From: Caprimulgus europaeus
Taxonomy: Eukaryota > Chordata > Aves > Caprimulgiformes > Caprimulgidae
Assembly (NCBI GenBank): GCA_907165065.1
Contig: OU015539.1
Location: 17,886,816-17,950,815, forward strand
Direction: 5' to 3'
Length of the DNA stretch: 64,000 bases
The translations under genes and the position numbers were made by a program. Under the pieces are notes generated by a model, which saw only the letters and a list, made by a program, of their open reading frames with translations, did no database searches and was not told where the DNA came from. Positions 34,073 to 46,822 of this stretch are shown piece after piece (the first letter of the stretch is position 1; every line of letters starts with the position of its first letter).

Positions 34073-34108
<36 letters not shown>

Positions 34109-35597
34109 CAAGAGCCACACGAGGGCAGCAAGCCCTATTTTCTAGTCAAGGATGTATTTTTATCCCCCTTCAGGTTCTGAACATGTTGAACAAAGTGCTT
34201 TTTCGATAACATGTGCAGCTGATGTTTGCACACTAAGGACCTAATGCAAGACACTGCAGTACCTCACCAAGTTCTCAAAGTGAGGAACACTTTGAAATCC
34301 TGAATCAAATTCGGGATTTGTGAAGACAAGAACATTAATTAGGGATCTATTATTATGGCCTTTCTAAAATGGCATTATTCTAGAGCATGTAATTTTTCCA
34401 CGTGTTCTTTCTACAAAGTCATTTATTTGTATTTGTTCCTAAAGCCAAAATCTGCCTGCATCAAGTTCATGATTTAAATCATATCAGTTTCCTAGAGAAG
34501 CCATGTAAAAATCAGTCACTGGCAGAGTCATTAACACTTTGCTACAAACATTGGGCCTGCCTTAAGATATTCTCAGAGTACTTTCATGGGCTGTGGTAGA
34601 AAGCAGTATTTCCTTGCATTCTGCAATGTTTCACAATACTGTTTTTTCTCCACTATTCTTAATTTTAAGTCATTCAGAAAAGTATAGTCTTTGAAGAAGA
34701 GGTGCAATTTCAGTCCCTTCTCTGACCAATAAAATTTATTCTATATTGTCATATAGAAGAACACTGAGACTTCTCAGCCCTATATGCTTTTAATAGTTCT
34801 GCATATTGATGGCTTTCTTATCTTAGCTGTTTTCCCCTTGATCTTTCAATTCCTTCATTAAACTGCAGGAACATATTTATGTGTGGTGATACTCTAGTCA
34901 CCCAGCAGGTCATCTGTGCAATTTTGAAATTCATTACCTTCCCAGGCAGAAATGCAAACTAGACTTATTCTCAGAGACGTGAGAGTGTAAAGCTACAGCA
35001 TGCAGGACACTGGGCTGTATTTTGGAAAGCAGCCTGGCAGACACGGCTTACCTAGGAAGGTCACCTGCCTACACGTCAGGAAATAGCCCACAGAGTCATG
35101 TATATTATAATTCTTTAGGACATGGAAAACTTGTTTATGAAACATGTTGATGATCTGTGCTTCCAGTCATCTTTATCTGTTCTCAGCTCTTTATGTGGTT
35201 TCAACATGTGTTTCAGATACATAGGGGTAGAATTTGTGCTTGGTGTACAACCACAAAACTGAGCAGAATTACACTGAATGGAACTATTCAGTCACAAATA
35301 TGGACAAAGTCCACTGGATGCTTACGTCACTGTAAGGAGTCAGCCAAACAGGACAACAGTACTTGTGCACTGTTTGGTTTACTTTCTGCTGCCCATCTTG
35401 ATAGGAGCTGAAGTTAATGATGGTAAATAGGTTAGTCAAACATTTTGCTTTCTGTTACAATTTCTATTACTCATTAGGATGGTTTGATAAACACAGGGTC
35501 GTTAAATGTGACTAAATACATAAATTTCTCCAGAAACTGAAAAATGTTATGGTGCTTTTCTTAGCTGTTTATCCACAGAGCCAATCTTTCACCTGCT
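33116..35597. other. No gene recognised; contains a T-run
   Basis: About 2.5 kb, AT-rich. A run of about 28 T lies at 34,078-34,106. No exon, RNA gene or repeat family recognised. Confidence 0.5.
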
Positions 35598-36343
35598 TAT
35601 AGAATCACAGACTGGTCTGGATTGGAAGGGACCAGTCCCAACCCCCCTGCCAGCAGCAGGGACACCTTCCACTAGACCAGGTTGCTCAAAGCCTCATCCA
35701 ACCTGGCCGAGAACACTTCCAGGGAGGAGCAGCCACAGCCTCTCTGGTCAGCCTGGGCCAGGGTCTCACCACCCTCACACCAAAGAATTTCTTCCTCAGC
35801 TCTCATCTCCATCTCCCCTCTTCCAGTTTCAAGCCATCACCCCTTGTCCTGTCACTCCTGGTCCTTGTCCAAAGTCCCTCCCCCGCTTTCCTGGAGCCCC
35901 TTCAGGTACTGGAAGATCTCCCCAGGGCCTTCTCCAGGCTGAACAGCCCCAGCTCTCTCAGCCTGTCCTCACAGCAGAGCTGCTCCAGCCCTGGCATCAT
36001 CCTCGTGGCCTCCTCTGGACTGGCTCCAGCAGCTCCATGTCCTTGTGCTGTTGGTGGCCCCAGCACTGGAGGCAGCACTGCAGGGGGGGTCTCAGGAGAG
36101 CGGAGCAGAGGGGCAGAATCCCCTCCCTGGCCCTGCTGCCCACGCTGCTCTGGGTGCAGCCCAGGACACGGTTATTGGCTCTGTGCTGCCAGCGCACGGT
36201 GCCGCCTCATGTGGAGCTTCTGGTGCCCCAGCACCCCAAGTCCTTCTCTGCATGGCTGGTCCCAATCCCTTCATCCCCCAGCTTGTATTGATATCAGGGG
36301 TTGCCCCAACCCAGGTGCAAGACTTGGCCTTGTTGACTCTCAT
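35598..36343 (-). mobile_element. CR1 LINE fragment, reverse strand
   Basis: It begins on the plus strand with ATAGAATCACAGACTGGTCT, the complement of a CR1 3' tail. It then passes through the untranslated region and part of ORF2 (reverse-strand CACTCCAG-, CAGCCCAGGACACGG- and GGTGCAAGAC-type blocks). Several frame breaks; 5'-truncated before the RT catalytic region. Confidence 0.88.
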
Positions 36344-37070
36344 GAGTGCCAGAATCTTCCAACAGTGTTCAAATAGGCAGAGTGAGGAACTAAAATATCT
36401 TTATACAAGGGTTAGCACCATGAATCCACAGAAGAGCTGTGCTATTTGTTGCCATAACAGGCACATAACTGTACTAGAGTATCTGATGAGGAAGATGATC
36501 TGGTGTGGAAGGTGCTGAGGCCCAACAATCATGGAAAGGACAACAGGGAGTATCATGCCACACTGGACCTGCCCCCAGACCAGCCTATGCACACTGCTGC
36601 AGGTGAGGAGCTGCATCAATAACCTGGATGTGTGGTGTAACTGTGCAGGGGGATGTTAAACTGCTTTTCTTCCAGTGGAAACACTGTCCACGTCCAAGCT
36701 GCCTCGCACTTGCTTTCTTGTTCCCTGCTCCAATTTCCTTAGAATTTTTCCCTCTTCTTACCCACTCAGCACTCTGCTTTGCTTTAGTTGGCAATACTAC
36801 AGAAGTTAAAGGAAACACATTGCAAATAAATTATGCTTTATTATGGCTGCAGATATAGAAAGATAAGGAAATTCAACAGAAAAGGTACAAAGGTAGATTT
36901 GAATCGCATGTGTGCACTCAGCTTTGACTGACGATGAGACTTGCATATGCTGCATAAATACAGGGCCTTAACATCTCCTTTAGTTATGCCTCACCTTTGA
37001 AACTGTTGAGGAAAACTACACTACCAATTTGTGAGTGACTGTAAGACTGAGTGACAGATTTTCTGTTGAC
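36344..37070. other. No gene recognised
   Basis: About 0.7 kb between two CR1 fragments, without coding or repeat signal that I can name. Confidence 0.5.
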
Positions 37071-37648
37071 AGAGCATGGCCAGCAGGTCAAGGGAGGTTC
37101 TTCTCCCCCTCTACTCTGTGCTGGTGAGGCCACATTCGGAGTATTGTGTCCAGTTCTGGGGTCCTCAGTTCAAGAAAGACAGGCATCTCCTGGAGAGAGT
37201 CCAGTGGAGGCCACAGAGATGATGAGGGACTGGAGCATCTTTCTTATGAGGAGAGGCTGAGAGAGCCGGGACTGTTCAGCCTGGAGAAGAGCAGCCTGAG
37301 AGGGGATCTCATCAATGTCTATAAATACCAGAAATGTGGGGGCCAAATGGATGGGGCCGGGCTCTTTTCAGTGGTGCCCAGTGACAGGACAAGGAGCAAT
37401 GGGCACAAACTGGGACACCAGAAGTTCCAGACAAACTTAAGAAAAAAAATATTCACTGTAAGGGTGTCGGAGCACTGGAATAAGCTGCCCAGAGAGGCTG
37501 TGGAGTCTCCATCTCCGGAGATGTTCAAAACCTGCCTGGATGCTTTTCTGTGCAACCTGCTTTAGGGAACCTGCCTTGGCAGGTGAGTTGGACTGGATGA
37601 TATCCAGAGGTCCCTTCCAACCCCTACAATTCTGTGATTCTGTGATTT
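37071..37648 (+). mobile_element. CR1 LINE 3' fragment
   Basis: Late ORF2 (GTGAGGCCACATTCGGAGTA, then GGAGAGGCTGAGAGAGCC) and the 3' untranslated region, ending CAATTCTGTGATTCTGTG. The 139-codon frame at 37,146-37,565 is a shifted reading of ORF2. Confidence 0.9.
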
Positions 37649-39590
37649 TAAATATTTCATGAGTCTTCCCAAAAGTATCTGCCAGATTCTTCAGTCTGAA
37701 CAAAGAAACCTCTAAATAACCTTCCAAATAATACCTAAGAAAATCTCTACTCTTTACTAGAAATGATTTTCAGGCCAGAGAGTTTTCTTTCTCAAAGTTT
37801 TGCAGAGTTTAGGGAGTGTCACAATGACAACCACTACTAGGTTGCATCATTCACTGTGACTTTTTCTAATCTACAGTGACCTTCAGTATTGTATTTTTCA
37901 CTTGATCCCTCAACTTAGAAAACTTCCGACTACATACTTTGCTTTCAAAGCCAGGCTCCATTTTGCTACTGTCAACATAACCATAGGCACATGCTATGAG
38001 ACTTGTAAGTAATGTCCTTCTCACCTGGGATGTTATCCATCTTCTCACATCCAGGATGACATCAGGAGATCCATATTATTTACCCAATATGACTGCAAAG
38101 GACAAAGTCAGGAGTCAAAAATACACAAAGAGAAAAGAAGTGAAACATCAGAAGGAGAGAAATGAAAACTAGGAGACCTAAAAATCTGTGTGTGGGCCAG
38201 ATCTGTCACTTGCCATGGATGTTCCTACCAAATAGCTTCTTTACCTGTTTTTTTCTGAGTGGAGGATCCTCTACACTTGTCCAGAAGAGCTATCGCATCT
38301 GGATGCCATGGCAGTACTATTCATTTTGCTCTTATGGGTCAATATGTATTAAAAATAACTTGGAGAGACAGTGAATTGCTTGCAACTTAGCGTTTTGAGT
38401 ACACGTATGTCACTTAATTTCTTCTGGACTCTTGCCAAAATTGCTCAGGCACTTTTAGAGAAATCTCAGTGGGTCTGCCCATGGTTACTTGATAATAAAT
38501 TTAACCTTTCCTGAAAAACTTAGGCATCTGCTAAGTTTATGGGGATTTTGGTCAGCAGCATATTAGACCTATACCTATCCTCTTCTCAATGAATATTGCT
38601 TAGGGCTTGTGTTCACTTGCTCCTCTGGTCACCTCTTCAGAGGTGATGTTATAAAAGGTAAGACTATCTCAAGTGTACAAGACAGTAATACCAGACACTA
38701 GGAGCATAGTCCTAGCTATGGAGAATTCATGGATCAGATCTAGGGAAATTAGGTGGGGTTTCACCACCTGAAAAGTTGTCTTTGTGTAATTTCTAAAGCA
38801 ATAACGTATTGCTGGTTAAATGTTCAATTTCCAAGGAGACTGTAAGTCTAGGTAGTTTGACAGAGCACTGTAAAGGTACACTTGTTTTATTTTGATTTAT
38901 AAACTCTAAGCAAAATCTGTGACACACTCTGAGTGATCATTTTGCATTTCCTTAATCAATGAATTTAAAACCAAAATGCTTGTCCCACTCAAGAGAAATT
39001 AATACACTAAAAGTGAATAATCAGTTCTAAAAATTATATTCTTTAGTAGAGGGGCATATTTATTTTCCCAAAATGTCTTTCTGCTGTTGCAATCACAGAT
39101 GCACACTGTATGTTCTCTGCTAGGTCTGACTGCCACAGGACAGGCTGTTGACAACTCAGTCAAGTGAGGTTAGTAGTGTCCATTTTATCTGCTTTAAAAA
39201 AGCAGGGCAAGACATGGCAACTCACTCTGTTCTGTTTAAATGTTATTGAATTGCTACTGTATCTTCATGAGAAAGTATTTAAGAATGGACAAAGATCAAG
39301 CCAGATCAAAGTCTGAGACATTACTGTGCTGGCAGAGTTTGTTGTTACTCAGTGTAACAACAGTGGCTGAGATGGTTGAGTCACAGCAACAAGGGCTTGG
39401 GAGACGGGAGTGGTCTGGAACGTGGAAGAAAAGGAGATGTGTCACGGCAGGGGCATTATTCGTGGTACGTGAAACCGCTCAGTGATTTTCACTGGTCAGT
39501 AAGTGCACTACACGGTTTTGAAACGTTGGATCTTGACAAAAAAATCTTACACTCTTTTGGACAGTACATTTTGTAAGGACCTTCACTTTT
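37649..39590. other. No gene recognised
   Basis: About 1.9 kb of AT-rich non-coding sequence. No repeat family recognised. Confidence 0.5.
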
Positions 39591-40002
39591 TTTGCATCAA
39601 GAGGCAACCGGTCACTAGTGGGGTCCCACAGGGATCCATCCTGGGGCTGGTGTTCTATAAGGTCTTCATCAATTACTTGGATACAGGACTTGAAGGACTG
39701 CTAAAAAAGTTTGCCAATGACACCAAATTGGGAGGAGCAGTGGACACTCTTGAGGGCAGAGAGGCCCTGCAGAGAGATCTGGATAACTGGGCAATCACCA
39801 ACCATGTGAATTTTAACAAGGGTAAGTGCCGGATTTTGTACCTAGGCCACGGCAACCCTGGACACACACACAGATGGGGAAATGAGAGGATGGAGAGAAG
39901 CCCTGCAGAGAGGGACCTGGGGGTTCTGGTCAATGGCAAGTTGAACATGAGCCACCAGTGTGTCCTGGCAGCCCAGAGGTACACTAATGTCCTGGGGTGC
40001 AT
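39591..40002 (+). mobile_element. CR1 LINE fragment, left part of a split copy
   Basis: It encodes the RT palm region in one frame: [11 protein letters not shown], then a sequence reading FANDTKLGG where FADD is expected, so a catalytic Asp is changed to Asn. It stops at GGGGTGCAT (40,002), and the same element resumes at about 41,825. Confidence 0.85.
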
Positions 40003-41824
40003 AGAATCACAGAACCCCAGACTGGTTTGGGTTGGAAGGGACCTTAAAGCTCATCCAGTTCCAACAACCCTGCCAGCAGCAGGGACACCTTCCACTAGAC
40101 CAGGTTGCTCAAAGCCTCATCCAACCTGGCCGAGAACACTTCCAGGGAGGAGCAGCCACAGCTTCTCTGGGCAACCTGGGCCAGGGTCTCACCACCCTCA
40201 CAGCAAATTTCTTCACTAATATGTAGTCTAAACCTACCCTTTTCCAGTTTCAAGCCATCACCCCTTGTTCTGTCACTCCCTGCCCTTGGCCAAAGTCCCT
40301 TCCCAGCCTTCCTGGAGCCCCTTCAGGTACTGGGAGGCCACTGGAAGGTCTCCCCGGAGCCTTCTCTTCTCCAGGCTGAACAGCCCCAACTCTCTCAGCC
40401 TGTCCTCACAGCAGAGCTGCTCCAGCCCTGGCATCATCCTCGTGGCCTCCTCTGGACTCGTTCTAACTGGTCCATGTCTCTCCTGTGTTGGGGGCTCCAG
40501 AACTGGAGGCAGCACTCCAGGTGGGGCCTTACGAGAGAGGAGTACAGCGGGAGAATCTCCTCCCTGGCCCTGCTGCCCACGCTGCTCTGGGTGCAGCCCA
40601 GGACACGGTTCTTGGCTCTGTGCTGCCAGCGCATGGTGCCGCCTCGTGGAGCTTCTCCTCCCCCAGCACCCCAAGTCCTTCTCCTCAGGGCTGCTCTCCA
40701 GCCATTCCTCACCCAGCCTGGATTTGTGCTGGGGGTTGCCCTGACCCAGGTGCAGGACCTTGCCCTTGGCCTTGTTGAACTCCATGAGGTTTGAACAGAG
40801 CCACCTCTCCAGCCTGTCCAGGTCCCTCTGGATGATGTCCCGTCCCTCCAGTGTGTCAACAGCACCACCCAGCTTGGTGTCATCAGCAAACTTGCTGAGG
40901 GTGCCCTCGATCCCAGTGTCCATGTCACTGACAAAGCTGTTGAACAGCACCAGCCCCAACACCAACCCCTGAGGGACACCACTCATCCCTGGTTTCCACT
41001 TGGACATTGAGCTGTTGACCACAACTCTTTGAGTGCCACCACCCAGCCAGTTCCTTATCCACCGAGTGGTCCATCCATCAAACCCACGTGTCTCAGATTC
41101 AGAGACAAGGATGTTGTGCAGGACGGTGTCAGACACCTTGGACAAGTCCAGGTAGATGACATCAGTTGCTTTAGCCTTATCCACCAATGTTGTGACCCCA
41201 TCATAACAGGCCACCAGATTGGTCAGGCACGATTTGTCCTTCATGAAGTCACGCTGGTTGTCACCAATCACCTTCTCATTCTCCATGTGCCTCAGCAGAG
41301 TTTCCAGGAGTATCTGCTCCGTGATCTTGCCTGGCACTGAGGTGAGACTGACCGGGCTGTAGTTCCCTGGGTCTTCCTTGTTTCCCTTGTTAAAAATGGG
41401 GGTGATGTTCCCCTTTTTCCAGTCTGCAGGAACTTCACCAGCCAGGACTTCTCCAGTATGATGGACAGTGGCTTCACAACTTCATCTGCCAGTTCCCTCA
41501 GGACCCGCGGATGCATCCCATCAGGTGCCATGGGCTTGTGCACCTTCAGGTTCCTCAGGTGGTCCCGAACCTGATCTTCTCCTACAGTGGGTGACTTTCC
41601 ATTGACCTGGACCATTCCTTGGCTTTCTAGGACTTGGGCAGTGTGGCACCAGCCCTTGCCAGTGAAGACTGAGGCAAAAAGGTCATTGAGCACCTCAGCC
41701 TTCTCAATATCCCGGGTGACCAGGTCTCCCGCTGCCTTCTGGAGAGGGCCCACATTTTCCCTAGTTTGCCTTTTCTCCCTGACGTACCTGTAGAAGCTTT
41801 TTTTGTTGCTCTTGACAGCTCTGG
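40003..41824 (-). mobile_element. CR1 LINE inserted within another CR1
   Basis: A reverse-strand, 1.8-kb copy. The plus strand starts AGAATCACAGAACCCCAGAC, the complement of a CR1 tail. Minus-strand frames 40,273-41,337 (354 codons) and 41,292-41,906 (its CR1 portion ends near 41,824) cover much of RT with FADDTKLGG intact, but they are in different frames and so carry at least one frameshift. The left flank ends GTGCAT and the right flank resumes GGCATCCAG, so GCAT is shared at the break. Confidence 0.9.
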
Positions 41825-42418
41825 CATCCAGCACTGCACTGCGAGCCGGGCCAGGGAGGGGATCGTCCCACTCTACTCTGCACTGGTGCAGCCTCACCTC
41901 CAGCACTGGGGGCAGTTTTGGGCACCACAGGAGAAAAAGGATCTAAAGCTACTGGAGAGTGTCCAGAAGAGACCACAAAATTAGTGAAGAGTTTAGAGGG
42001 GAAGCTGTACGAGGAGAGGCTGAAGTCACTGGGTGTGTTCAGCCTGGAGAAGAGGAGACTGAGAGGAGATCTCCTGGCGGTCTGGAACTTCCTCCCAAGG
42101 GGAAGAGGAGGGGCAGGCGCTGAGCTCTTCTCTCTGGCCACCAACGCCAGGAGCAGAGGCCATGGCAGGAAGATGTGGCAGGGGAGGGTGAGGTTGGCCA
42201 TGAGGAAAAGGTTCTTGAGGCAGAGGGTGGTAGAGCACTGGCACAGGCTCCCCAGGGAGGTGCTCATGGCACCAAGCCTGACAAGGTTCCAGCAGCATTT
42301 GGCCAAGGCCCTCAGGGACATGGTGTGAATGTTGGGATTGTCCTGTGCAGGGACAGGAGTTGGACTGATGATCCTGGTGGGTCCCTTCCCACTCACAACA
42401 TTCTATGATTCGATGATC
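41825..42418 (+). mobile_element. CR1 LINE fragment, right part of the split copy
   Basis: It continues the plus-strand ORF2 interrupted at 40,002 ([19 protein letters not shown]), then the C-terminal region and 3' untranslated region, ending ACATTCTATGATTCGATGAT. Its tail octamer differs slightly from that of the other copies, so it is a different CR1 subfamily. Confidence 0.85.
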
Positions 42419-44025
42419 ATCTCACAGGAAGGTAAAGGTGGCCATTCTGTGAGTCTGCACACGTGTGTGTGCATTTGTACACTGCTAGGGCCGGGGGATC
42501 TCCTCCCCCCAGCCCTCCTGGGATTTTGGCTTCCAGGCCCCTGGGTCTGCTCAGAAACATGAGGCAGGTGTCTGGCCTTGCAATGAGCTGTTGGTGGACA
42601 CTGCACTGCAAGGGCCCAGCTGGGCTCCCCGCTTTGCGTGGGAGAAGCTTTCAAGCTGAGTTTCTCATCATCAATGCCGTCCTGTTGCTGCCTTGCACCT
42701 GGCCATGCTCCTTGTTGATCCAGACCCTAATCCTGACTCAGTTTTCCAACTTGACAACTTTAGACTTGCCTAATCGCTGAAGATGTGTCTAGTGATCTGG
42801 CTGACCCTGTTTGCTGTCACAGGACCTGTCCTGCTCACCTTGCTCAGGTGCCATGCGAAGGCACCCTCGCCAGGGAGGGACCTGCCCTGCCTGCTTTGCT
42901 CTCACCCTCAGCTCCTTGACATACAAACGCACATACACTCACCCATCTACAGAAAGTTACATTTTGGAGCTTTTCTTCAGTTCAGTTACTGCTGATTTGT
43001 TTTACCACTCAGGTTATCAGCGTCAAGTTGCTGTGGGACACTGACTGACCTGTGCTAACATCCTATCTATGAAGTAGAAAACTTCATTTTGAGATATCAT
43101 GGGAGGTAACATGAAGGAAAAAACCAAATGGTCTTGGTCCCATTTAAAATAAAACTGCAGTGATGTTTTGACTAGCAAGCAAACTCGGAAAATATCTGCT
43201 TAAGCAACTGAGAGTGCACCCAATACATTTGTCCTCTGAAGGTCTTGAATAATTCAGTTCCAATAAGCAGAATAATTCTGTTTCAAGACAACAAAGAGAA
43301 TTGTTTATCTATATCAAAACTACTCGATTTAAACAACTGGAGAAACTGAACTAATTTTTTAAAATACACCAAAACAAAACAAAATCACCCTGGAGAGAGC
43401 CAAGTTTCCAGACCAGATCCAGGTTTAAGGTATAGTGCTTTGTCATCATTAAAATTGTTTAAAAATAGACAAAAGTAAAAATAATGAAAGATAGGTACAC
43501 TAGATAAGAAAAGCTATTACAAAGAAGCCATGTTGCATGTACAGAAGCCAGAAGGTCTTGAAGAGCCAGGGTAAGATAATCAAATGTGTTTAATTCAAGA
43601 GCTACATATCCATCATGGTAAGCTGAAACTATTTCAGTCTGCTGAGGCACTGTGAGACAAATGTGACCTGTCATTGATTATTTTGATTTCTTTGGATTAT
43701 AAGGATCAGAATTAATTACTGGGGAGGTCTTACAGCACCAAGCACATGGTACAATCTGTGCAGATGATACCAATAATTTTTAGAAATTAAAAATATGTCA
43801 ATTACAGAGGAAAATTTGGCTTACCTTTGCGGTGGAAGGTTGCTACCCTGCAGGCCTGCAGATGACCACAGCTGCAGCCATGAAAGGCAGAACCACCTTA
43901 TGCCCTTAGCTGAAGCAGCATGGTCAGCAGAGGAGAGGGAGCATTTCAGCAATAGACGTTGCCACCATCAAAGACACCCAATGTTCTGATTAAACCATGT
44001 TACAAAAGTGTTACCCCTTGCAATG
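42419..44025. other. No gene recognised
   Basis: About 1.6 kb. Short frames only and no motif. Confidence 0.5.
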
Positions 44026-44731
44026 CTACAGGCTCGGAGATGAGTGGCAGGAGAGCTGCCTGGTGGAAAAGGGCTTGGGAGAGTTTACAGCAGCTGAGTA
44101 TGAGCCAGCAGAGTGCCCAGGTGGCCAAGAAGACCAATAGCATCCTCTTGTATCAGAAACAGAGTGGCCAGAAGGACCAGGGAGGTCATCCTTCCCCTGC
44201 CCTGGGCACTGGTGAGGCCACACTTTGAATACTGTGTCCAGTTTTGGGCCCCTCACTCCAAGGAGGACCTGGAGGTGCTGGAGCGTGTCCAGAGAAGGGA
44301 ACGGAGCTGGGGAAGGGTCTGGAGCACAAGTGTGCTGAGTTCCCGGCTGAGGGACCTGGGGGTGCTGAGCCTGGAGAGAAGGAGGCTGAGGGGAGACCTT
44401 CTGGCTCTGTCCAAGTCCCTGCAAGGAGGGTGGAGAGAGGTGGGGGTGGGTCTGTTCAACCAAGGACCAAGGGACAGGACAAGAGGAAATGGGCTCCAGT
44501 TGTGCCCAGGGCAGTTGAAACTGGATGTGAGGAAAAATTTCTTCACTGAAAGGGTTCTCAGACACTGGAACGGGCTGCACAGGGAGGTAATTGAGTCCCC
44601 ATCCCTGGAGTGATTTAAAAGACAGAGAGATGGGGGTTCAGAGATCTGGTTTAGTAGTGGGCAGGTACGGTTGGACTCGATGATCTCAAAGGTCTTTTCC
44701 AACTAAATGATTCTATGATTCTGTGATTCTG
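44026..44731 (+). mobile_element. CR1 LINE 3' fragment
   Basis: ATGAGCCAGCAGAGTGCCCA through the late ORF2 region (frame 44,113-44,613), then GGTTGGACTCGATGATCTCA and a tail of TGATTCTATGATTCTGTG. 5'-truncated and with frame damage. Confidence 0.9.
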
Positions 44732-44893
44732 TCTAACTTGCTTCTTGTTGGTAAATGGATTAATAGAGAGCCATGTCAGGTTTGGCTAATTGCAATCATT
44801 GCTGCAGGCCTGATGTAATGCAATACTGTGCACGTCTTTACGAGGGGTAGCTGCACGGGACTTAAAGCCATGTTAAGTAAGCACTCTATCTTC

Positions 44894-46822
44894 ACAGAAT
44901 CACAGAATCACAGAATATTAGGGATTGGAAGGGACCTCGAAAGATCATCTAGTCCAATCCCCCTGCTGGAGCGGGAACACCTAGATGAGTTCGCACAGGA
45001 AGGCGTCCAGGCGGGTCTTGAATGTCTCCAGAGAAGGAGACTCCACAACCTCCCTGGGCAGCCTGTTCCAGTGCTCTGTCACCCTTACTGTAAAGAAGTT
45101 CTTTCTCAAATTTAAGCGGAACCTCCTGTGTTCCAGCTTACACCCATTGCCCCTTGTCCTATCATTGGTCATCACTGCAAAGAGCCTGGCTCCATCCTCC
45201 TGACACTCACCATTCAAATATTTATAAACATTAATCAGGTCCCCCCTCAGTCTCCTCTTCTCCAAGCTCAAGAGCCCCAGCTCCCTCAGCCTTTCCTCAT
45301 AAGGGAGATGTTCCACTCCCTTAATCATTTTGGTGGCTCTTCGCTGGACTCTCTCAAGCAGCTCCCTGTCCTTCTTGAACTGTGGGGCCCAGAACTGGAC
45401 ACAATATTCCAGATGTGGCCTCACCAGGGCAGAGTAAAGGGGAAGAAGAACCTCTCTTGACCTACTGACTACAGCCCTTCTAATGCACCCCAGGATGCCA
45501 TTGGCCTTCCTGGCCACAAGGGCACAGTGCTGGCTCATGGTCATCCTGCTGTCCACCAGGACTCCCAGATCCCTTTCCCCTACACTGCTCTCTAGGAGAT
45601 CATTTCCTAACCTATACTGGAACCTGGGATTGTTCCTGCCCAGGTGCAACACCCCACATTTGCTCTTATTATACTTCATTAAGTTTTTCCCTGCCCAGCT
45701 CTCCAGCCTGTCCAGGTCTCTCTGGATGGCAGCACAGCCTTCTGGAGTGTCAGCCACTCCTCCCAGCTTGGTATCATCAGCAAACTTGCTGCCAGTGCAT
45801 TCAATTCCCTCATCCAGGTCATTTATGAATATATTGAATAATACTGGTCCTAGTACCGACCCCTGAGGGACTCCACTAGACACAGGTCTCCAACAAGACT
45901 CCGCCCCATTGACCACTACTCTCTGGCTTCTTCCCACCAGCCAGTTAATAATCCATCTCACTACCTGCTCATCTAATCCACACTTCCTCAATTTATCAGC
46001 GAGGATGCTGTGGGAGACCGTGTCAAATGCTTTGCTGAAATCAAGACAGACAACATCCACTGCTCTACCATCATCCAGCCACCTGGTCGTGTTTTCATAA
46101 CAGTCTAGAAGGTTGGTCAAGCACGACTTCCCCTTGGTGAAGCCGTGCTGACTGCCCCTAATGACCCTCTTATCCTTGATATGCCTAGAGATGGCACCAA
46201 GGATGAGTCGTTCCATCACCTTCCCAGGGATGGAGGTGAGGCTGACCGGTCTGTAGTTACCCGGGTCCTCCTTCTTGCCCTTTTTGAAGACTGGAGTGAC
46301 ATTTGCCTTCCTCCAGTCCTCAGGCCCCTCTCCCGTTCCCCACGACTCAGCAAAGATGATGGAGAGTGGTCTAACAATGACTTCAGCCAGCTCCCTCAAC
46401 ACTCGTGGGTGCATTCCATCTGGACCCATAGATTTATGGATGTCCAGGTTGCTTAATTGGTCCCTGACCCAATCCTCATCAACTGAGGCAATCTTCTCCA
46501 TTGTCCTGTCTCCATCTGGGGTCTCCAGGGTACAGAGCTCCTCAGGACAGCTTCTGGCAGAGTAGACAGAGGCAAAGAAGGCATTCAATAGCTCTGCCTT
46601 CTCTGTATCCTCTGTCACAAGGGTACCCCCCTCATTTATCAGTGGGCCTACATTGCCTCTGACGTTGGCTTTATCTGCCATGTATTTGAAGAAGCTCTTC
46701 CTGTTGTCCTTGACCCCTCTGGCAAGATCTAATTCTAAGGAGGCCTTGGCTTTCCTAGTTGCCTCCCTACATCCTCTGACAATATCCTTATATTCCTCCC
46801 AAGTAGCCAGCCCCTCCTTATT
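44894..46822 (-). mobile_element. CR1 LINE, 1.9-kb copy with a long RT frame
   Basis: A reverse-strand copy. The plus strand begins CACAGAATCACAGAATCACA, the complement of the 3' octamer tail, and extends to about 46,822. It is the least damaged CR1 here, with little obvious decay. The endonuclease domain and 5' end are missing, so it cannot move by itself. Confidence 0.93.
44981..46681 (-). pseudogene. CR1 ORF2 reverse transcriptase, 566-codon open frame
   Basis: An uninterrupted frame containing the LINE RT blocks in order: [10 protein letters not shown] (141-150), [10 protein letters not shown] (211-220), [10 protein letters not shown] (269-278) and the catalytic FADD (300-303), followed by the thumb and C-terminal region to the native stop. 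In a complete element this enzyme would copy the element's RNA at a nicked chromosomal site. The open ATG at 46,681 is internal: upstream sequence to 46,822 is still ORF2. The N-terminal endonuclease is absent through 5' truncation. Confidence 0.88.

Noticed and set aside
41761-42396. A 211-codon minus-strand frame
   Set aside because: It is antisense to a plus-strand CR1 fragment.
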